Part shown: positions 60,119 through 64,000 of the stretch, piece after piece
Layout: every line of letters starts with the position of its first letter
Numbering within the stretch: position 1 is the stretch's first letter
DNA from: Ruminococcaceae bacterium UBA2854
Lineage (GTDB): Bacteria; Bacillota; Clostridia; Oscillospirales; Acutalibacteraceae
NCBI GenBank assembly: GCA_002350765.1
Contig: DEFK01000037.1
Location: forward strand, 1 to 64,000
Reading direction: 5' to 3'
Length of the DNA: 64,000 nucleotides
Program-made: the position numbers and the translations under genes
Notes under the pieces: model-generated
What the model was told of the DNA's origin: nothing
The model's database searches: none
What the model saw: the letters and a program-made list of their open reading frames with translations, nothing else

Positions 60119-60610
60119 TTATTTATATTTGGCTGAATAATGCTCGGGGTGCGACCTCGGCAGGTTGTACTCTGACTTATCGAAAGCGAGTATCAGAGAA
60201 AATACAGGCGGTAATACAAACAGCCCGATACCGAACCGCTCGCTTTTCGTAAAGCAGTAGCACATCTTCATAATATGGATTATTTCCATTATGAGCGTAA
60301 TAATAATCGCTATCGCTAACAGGACATCTTCCAGCCACAGCGGTCTTACTTTAAACACTTCCATAAAAATCTCAAACACCCATAACGCCATATCGAGAAT
60401 AAACCAGAAATGACGCATACCTACAATATGGTGTCCTACGAATACACTGTAAAAGGGAATAAGCGATTTCCAGCCCTTTTCCCCCGCTTTTTCGAATATC
60501 TTCCATTGAGCGACAGTAAGCGCGATATAATAAACCAGCGACAGAATAACCGCTAATTCAAAAAGCCCTTTATGCTCAGTTAATTCTTCAATTATACTTT
60601 CCAGAATCAT
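60119..60610 (-). CDS. DUF5684-like integral membrane protein
   Basis: 163 residues, four or five hydrophobic helices. AQWKIFEKAGEKGWKSLIPFYSVFV is a block shared by DUF5684-type proteins, and FGIGLFVLPPVFSLILAF lies near the end. Function unknown. ATG at 60608-60610 with GGTG 5 nt upstream; the longer frame reads through AT-rich leader. Lies between the GH3 gene and the fourth amylase, on the GH3 strand. Confidence 0.8.
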   Translation of the reverse strand: MILESIIEELTEHKGLFELAVILSLVYYIALTVAQWKIFEKAGEKGWKSLIPFYSVFVGHHIVGMRHFWFILDMALWVFEIFMEVFKVRPLWLEDVLLAIAIIITLIMEIIHIMKMCYCFTKSERFGIGLFVLPPVFSLILAFDKSEYNLPRSHPEHYSAKYK

Positions 60611-60822
60611 CGTATCACCAAATAAAAAAATATTATATTTATAATAACAGAAAAAGTAAAAAAAGTCCACAGAAAAACACAATTGATTTATCTGTTTTTT
60701 AATTCTATATTAGAATTATACTTTAAAGCCTCAAAGCGCCTGATTATTGCGAAAACAATTTTGGATATGCGTTTTCACGGAAACACCAATATTATTATTT
60801 AATGTATTGTGCAATACGTGAA

Positions 60823-60851
60823 TTGAAATCGTTCCCGCGTTTTGGTACAAT
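60823..60851 (+). promoter_or_regulatory. Sigma-A promoter of the amylase at 60889, with upstream inverted repeat
   Basis: TTGAAA at 60823-60828, 17 bp, TACAAT at 60846-60851. Just upstream is GTATTGTGCAATAC (60804-60817), a 6-bp inverted repeat that could bind a regulator. Confidence 0.65.
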
Positions 60852-60888
60852 ACTAATGTAGGTATTTTTGATTTAGGAGTTGAATGAA

Positions 60889-63153
60889 ATGACAAAAAGG
60901 ATTATGGGATTAGTGCTGTGCATCTGCATTATAATCTCCTGCTGCGCGTTCGGCGCAATTCAGACCGCCGCCGCGGATAAGTCGGCGAAAACAACCGCCG
61001 CCGATACCGCTAAAAACGTAAGCGGCGTGGACTACGGACTTCCGAGCAATATTTCGGACGGAAATATTCTCCACTGCTTTAACTGGAAGTACAACGACAT
61101 TAAAAACGAGCTTAAAAGCATAGCCGAGGCGGGCTTTGTCGCTGTACAGACCTCCCCCGCTCAGCCCCAGGACACCTCGGGTAAATGGTACTGGCTGTAT
61201 CAGCCGCGCGGTTTCTATGTTGACTACAACGACCTCGGAAGCAGATCGGAGTTGCAGAGCTTATGCACAGAGGCTAAGAAGTACGGAATTAAAGTCATTG
61301 TTGATATTGTTGCAAACCACCTTACAGGCGACCACGGCAAGATTCAGGACAACCTCAAGGACAGCAAATACTGGCATAATAACGGCAAATGTACAAACTG
61401 GAAGGACCGCACTCAGCTGACCAAGTGCAATATCGGCGATTACGCCGACCTTAAAACCGAGGACAGCTATGTTCAGAATATTGTAAAAGGTTACTTAAAC
61501 GATTTAAAGAGCATAGGCGTTTCGGGATTCCGTTTTGACGCGGCGAAGCATATCGGTACTCCCGCCGAGGGTGATAACTTCTTCAGTATGGTAAAGAACG
61601 TAGGGCTCTGGTCATACGGCGAAATCCTCGACAGCCCCGGTGGTAATGAAGTCAACGTACTTAAAGAATACACAAAGTATATCGGCGTAAACGACGGCTA
61701 CTACAGCGGCGAGCTTACAGGCGGTATGAGAGACGGCAAGGTTGTTACCAACACCTCCAACTGGAAGAAAAAGGGAGTTGACGGTACTAAGCTTATATAT
61801 ATGGCGGAAACTCACGATACTTACTCCAACAACGGCGACGAGGGTTGGACTAAGAATCTCGACCAGAAAATCATTGACCGTTCATACGCTATTCTCGCCT
61901 CAAGAGCCGACGCTCAGGCGCTCTATCTCTCAAGACCCGGTTCCACCGACAGAGAGAGCATTTACGCGGGTAATAAAGGAAGCGTACACTATAAATCGAA
62001 GGAAGTAGCCGAGGTAAACCACTTTAAAAACGCCTTAGTCGGCAGAAGCGAAAGCTATACCTCGGGCGACGGCTGCGACGTTGTATGCCGTGAGGGAGGC
62101 GCTGTAGTCGCTTCGGCAAAAGGCACAAGCGGTAAAGTTACAGTTCCCAACGCGGACGGACTTGTTAAGTCGGGCACATATACCGACAAAGTTTCAGGAA
62201 ATACATGGACAGTTACGAGCACAAATATGACAGGTACGCTCGGCAGCACGGGTATCGCTGTATTCTACAGCACTGAGCCTGCGGGTCCTACAGCTTCCGC
62301 TACACCGTCTACATCATACAAAACGGATACAATGAAGGTTACTCTCAGCTTTTCCGACGCGACCTCCGCTCAGTATTCAATCAACGGCGGCGCTTTCACA
62401 AATTATACAAACGGACAGGTTATTACAATCGGCGCGGACGCGGACTACGGCGACGCTACAACAGTAAGCGTAAAGGCTACCGACGGTACAAGCTGGAGCG
62501 ATGTTAAGACCTATACATATACCAAAGAAGATCCGAACGCTAAACAGCGCGTGTTCTTCGATAACACAAGCTACAACTGGTCTAAGGTTTATGCTTACAT
62601 CTATTCGGGAAGCGATAACAACGGAACGTGGCCGGGTCAGCTTATGACTAAGGACAGCGCGACAGGCTACTATGTACTCGAGATTCCCGAAGCTCTCTCC
62701 GACGGCAATATAATCTTTACCGAAAGCGACAGCGAGTCATCCACTAACCGATACCCCGCTCACCAACAGCCCGGACTGTCCTTAGAAGGAAAGTCAAAGA
62801 TATTTAAAGCGGGAAATGTTTTCGAGGAATACAAGCCCGTAAAACCAACCGCGGCTCCGACGGAAGCGACTACCGAAGCTCCTACGGAAATCACTACAGC
62901 CGTTCAAACCGAGCCCGCTACAGTATTTGCAGGCATAATCGGCGACGTTAACGGCGACAACACCGTAAATATTAAGGACGCTACACAGATTCAGAAGTCA
63001 ATCGCTTCTCTCGTACAGCTTTCCGATAAAGAAAAGCTCCTCGCCGACGTTAACAACAACGGCAGAGTTGATATTAAGGACGCTACCTGTATTCAGAAAT
63101 ACGCCGCGAGACTCAGCGGTTCAGAAAACGCGGGACAGAATTACGCGGGATAA
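60889..63153 (+). CDS. Secreted GH13 alpha-amylase with CBM26-like module and C-terminal dockerin
   Basis: 754 residues, extracellular, built like the amylase at 40-2664. GH13 residues: DIVANH (about 139), Asp217 in GFRFDAAKH, Glu245 in YGEIL, Asp310 in ETHDTY. An Ig-like module (about 466-546) precedes a CBM26-like module (about 554-648, YAYIYSG ... TWPGQLMTKD), a Thr/Pro/Glu linker and a dockerin (about 685-743, GDVNGDNTVNIKDATQIQK and DVNNNGRVDIKDATCIQK). I take ATG 60889, spaced 9 nt from AGGAG; the TTG 9 bp earlier abuts it. Monocistronic, with its own promoter and terminator. Confidence 0.95.
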   Translation: MTKRIMGLVLCICIIISCCAFGAIQTAAADKSAKTTAADTAKNVSGVDYGLPSNISDGNILHCFNWKYNDIKNELKSIAEAGFVAVQTSPAQPQDTSGKWYWLYQPRGFYVDYNDLGSRSELQSLCTEAKKYGIKVIVDIVANHLTGDHGKIQDNLKDSKYWHNNGKCTNWKDRTQLTKCNIGDYADLKTEDSYVQNIVKGYLNDLKSIGVSGFRFDAAKHIGTPAEGDNFFSMVKNVGLWSYGEILDSPGGNEVNVLKEYTKYIGVNDGYYSGELTGGMRDGKVVTNTSNWKKKGVDGTKLIYMAETHDTYSNNGDEGWTKNLDQKIIDRSYAILASRADAQALYLSRPGSTDRESIYAGNKGSVHYKSKEVAEVNHFKNALVGRSESYTSGDGCDVVCREGGAVVASAKGTSGKVTVPNADGLVKSGTYTDKVSGNTWTVTSTNMTGTLGSTGIAVFYSTEPAGPTASATPSTSYKTDTMKVTLSFSDATSAQYSINGGAFTNYTNGQVITIGADADYGDATTVSVKATDGTSWSDVKTYTYTKEDPNAKQRVFFDNTSYNWSKVYAYIYSGSDNNGTWPGQLMTKDSATGYYVLEIPEALSDGNIIFTESDSESSTNRYPAHQQPGLSLEGKSKIFKAGNVFEEYKPVKPTAAPTEATTEAPTEITTAVQTEPATVFAGIIGDVNGDNTVNIKDATQIQKSIASLVQLSDKEKLLADVNNNGRVDIKDATCIQKYAARLSGSENAGQNYAG

Positions 63154-63168
63154 TTTAATAAGTAAACT

Positions 63169-63197
63169 AAAAGGGACTGATTTTGTCAGTCCCTTTT
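63169..63197 (+). terminator. Terminator of the fourth amylase gene
   Basis: AAAAGGGACTGA, TTTTG loop, TCAGTCCCTTTT. Confidence 0.92.
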
Positions 63198-63206
63198 CTC
63201 TTATAG

Positions 63207-63245
63207 CAAAAAATATCCGCGGTAAGCATAAGCCTGCCGCGGATA
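63207..63245 (-). terminator. Terminator of the VanY-type gene
   Basis: Minus strand TATCCGCGG, loop, CCGCGGATA, then TTTTTTG. Confidence 0.88.
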
Positions 63246-63259
63246 ATTTAATTATTATA

Positions 63260-64000
63260 TTATTTCTCGCCGTAGGAAACGATTTCCCAGCCTTCCTTGG
63301 TTTTAGCGAGCCACCACTCGTAATCCTTATAATTCTTATCAGCCTTAAGGTCTTCGTTTTTGTTATCCTTCGGGGTTTTAAAATCCATTAAGAACTTAGC
63401 GATTTTCGTATACTTTCCGCCGGAATTTTCCTTATTAAGCTTTTTAAGGTTTTCATCGTTAACTTCGCTGTCGCCCGCGTAAGTAATGCTCTTGAGCTCA
63501 CAGCCGTCCCAGGCGGCGAACTTACATTTAACCTGGATTACAGCGTCTTTAAGCTCATCCTGAGAATAGATAGCGGATGTGCCGTAGTCGATTTTAACCT
63601 TATTTCCGCTCGCTACACCGCGGTACTCCTCGAATGTAATACCCTTGGACATTATAAGCTTAGCCGCGTCAGCGTTGTCAATATAGCGGATATGCCAGGG
63701 CTCGTAGCCGTAGCCCGTAATATGCTCTTTATCCTTTAGATAACGGAGAATAAAGCCGTACTTAGCGAGCTTTTTATGAATCTTAGCCCAGGTGCCTGTA
63801 TACTTAATCATATCCTCGTTCTCGGTTATATCCTTACCGTTCTTAATAAGATAGAGGTCGAGCGCAAGTCCTGTATGGTGCTCGGAATAACCGGGCTGAG
63901 CGACGGTTTTAAGCGCGTAATCTTTTCCGTACTTCTTCGTAAAGTCGTCCATAATACGCTGCTGCTCGGAAACGCTTCTGCGCGCGGAGTCGAGGTCTAC
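63260..64000 (-). CDS. VanY-type D-Ala-D-Ala carboxypeptidase, 5' part outside the window
   Basis: Zinc carboxypeptidase trimming peptidoglycan stem peptides. The frame stays open to the window edge (VDLDSARRSVSEQQRIMDD before the first internal Met), so the start lies beyond 64000. Metal site SEHHTGLALDL (S-x-H-x-x-G-x-x-x-D) and the catalytic GYEPWHIRYI (E-x-W-H) are present. After the peptidase fold an extra C-terminal domain of about 100 residues follows (from VKIDYGTSAIYSQ), ending EWWLAKTKEGWEIVSYGEK, a WW-like strand pattern I do not recognise. Likely secreted, but the N-terminus is missing. Confidence 0.9.
   Translation of the reverse strand, partial: VDLDSARRSVSEQQRIMDDFTKKYGKDYALKTVAQPGYSEHHTGLALDLYLIKNGKDITENEDMIKYTGTWAKIHKKLAKYGFILRYLKDKEHITGYGYEPWHIRYIDNADAAKLIMSKGITFEEYRGVASGNKVKIDYGTSAIYSQDELKDAVIQVKCKFAAWDGCELKSITYAGDSEVNDENLKKLNKENSGGKYTKIAKFLMDFKTPKDNKNEDLKADKNYKDYEWWLAKTKEGWEIVSYGEK

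Noticed and set aside
60750..60782. CcpA cre-like site (TGAAAACGCATATCC on the minus strand)
   Set aside because: The left half fits but the right half misses two conserved positions, so it is not supportable as a cre site.
1..64000. Cohesin domains, LPXTG sorting signals or SLH domains that would reveal a scaffoldin or anchor
   Set aside because: I looked for them in all secreted proteins and saw none; the lysine-rich tails are not sorting signals.

Overview
The window reads as a chromosomal segment of an anaerobic, spore-forming, starch-degrading gut Firmicute close to Ruminococcus bromii (Oscillospiraceae). This is an inference from gene content, not from a marker-gene comparison. The signs are several secreted GH13 alpha-amylases with CBM26-like starch-binding modules and dockerins (amylosome-type architecture), an oxygen-independent class III ribonucleotide reductase (nrdDG), sporulation genes (gpr, spoIIP, cotJABC) and Firmicute-type gene orders (gpr-spoIIP, DUF1934-argS, rpmG-secE-nusG-rplKAJL). 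No rRNA or tRNA gene, insertion sequence with a transposase, or CRISPR array was found.

Layout. 1-5.1 kb: two secreted amylases behind ruvX, apparently one transcript. 5.1-16 kb: a long minus-strand run alr-polA-arginine/tyrosine phosphatase-rimI-tsaD-transglutaminase lipoprotein-pyrK-pyrD-two GDPD proteins. 16-20 kb: putP, then a very strongly biased and probably highly expressed secreted protein, then about 750 bp of non-coding repeats. 20.6-24.5 kb: nrdDG behind an NrdR-like palindrome, then a DUF218 membrane protein. 24.5-28.6 kb: an operon of a non-catalytic CBM26/dockerin protein and a third amylase. 28.8-35.2 kb: rarA, glyA, dusB, a membrane protein, spoIIP, gpr. 35.3-37.7 kb: a dockerin-bearing papain-like protease facing a CHAP protein. 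37.9-41.4 kb: mscS, then an ABC exporter, soluble S26-type peptidase and PqqD cassette. 41.5-45.1 kb: ribosomal/nusG/secE cluster with an L10 leader. 45.3-53.8 kb: a hypothetical protein, a dockerin protein with four internal repeats, murI, DUF1934, argS, degV, htrA. 54-57.6 kb: cotJABC, a small island (toxin-antitoxin, Fic remnant, deformylase-like gene) bounded by a duplicated cotJC 3' end, and an 11-residue-repeat protein. 57.9-64 kb: a dockerin-bearing NagZ-type GH3 enzyme, a membrane protein, a fourth amylase with dockerin, and the 3' part of a VanY-type carboxypeptidase.

How it fits together. Six proteins here carry dockerins: two amylases, one starch-binding protein without an enzyme, one cysteine protease, one GH3 hexosaminidase-like enzyme and one protein of unknown repeats. 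No cohesin is visible, so the scaffoldin must lie elsewhere. Two dockerin-free secreted proteins (amylase 2716-4572 and the abundant protein at 18001-19788) instead share a homologous lysine-rich C-terminal module, which suggests a second way of staying at the cell surface. Many true start codons were moved inward from the longest frame on the basis of Shine-Dalgarno spacing; several are TTG or GTG.

The observations most worth follow-up are a family of GGTCGGG hairpin repeats at gene 3' ends whose flanking AT/GA-rich repeats supply stop codons, the island flanked by 24-bp copies of the cotJC end, the PqqD/S26 peptidase/ABC cassette without a precursor, and the dockerin proteins with non-amylolytic cargo.
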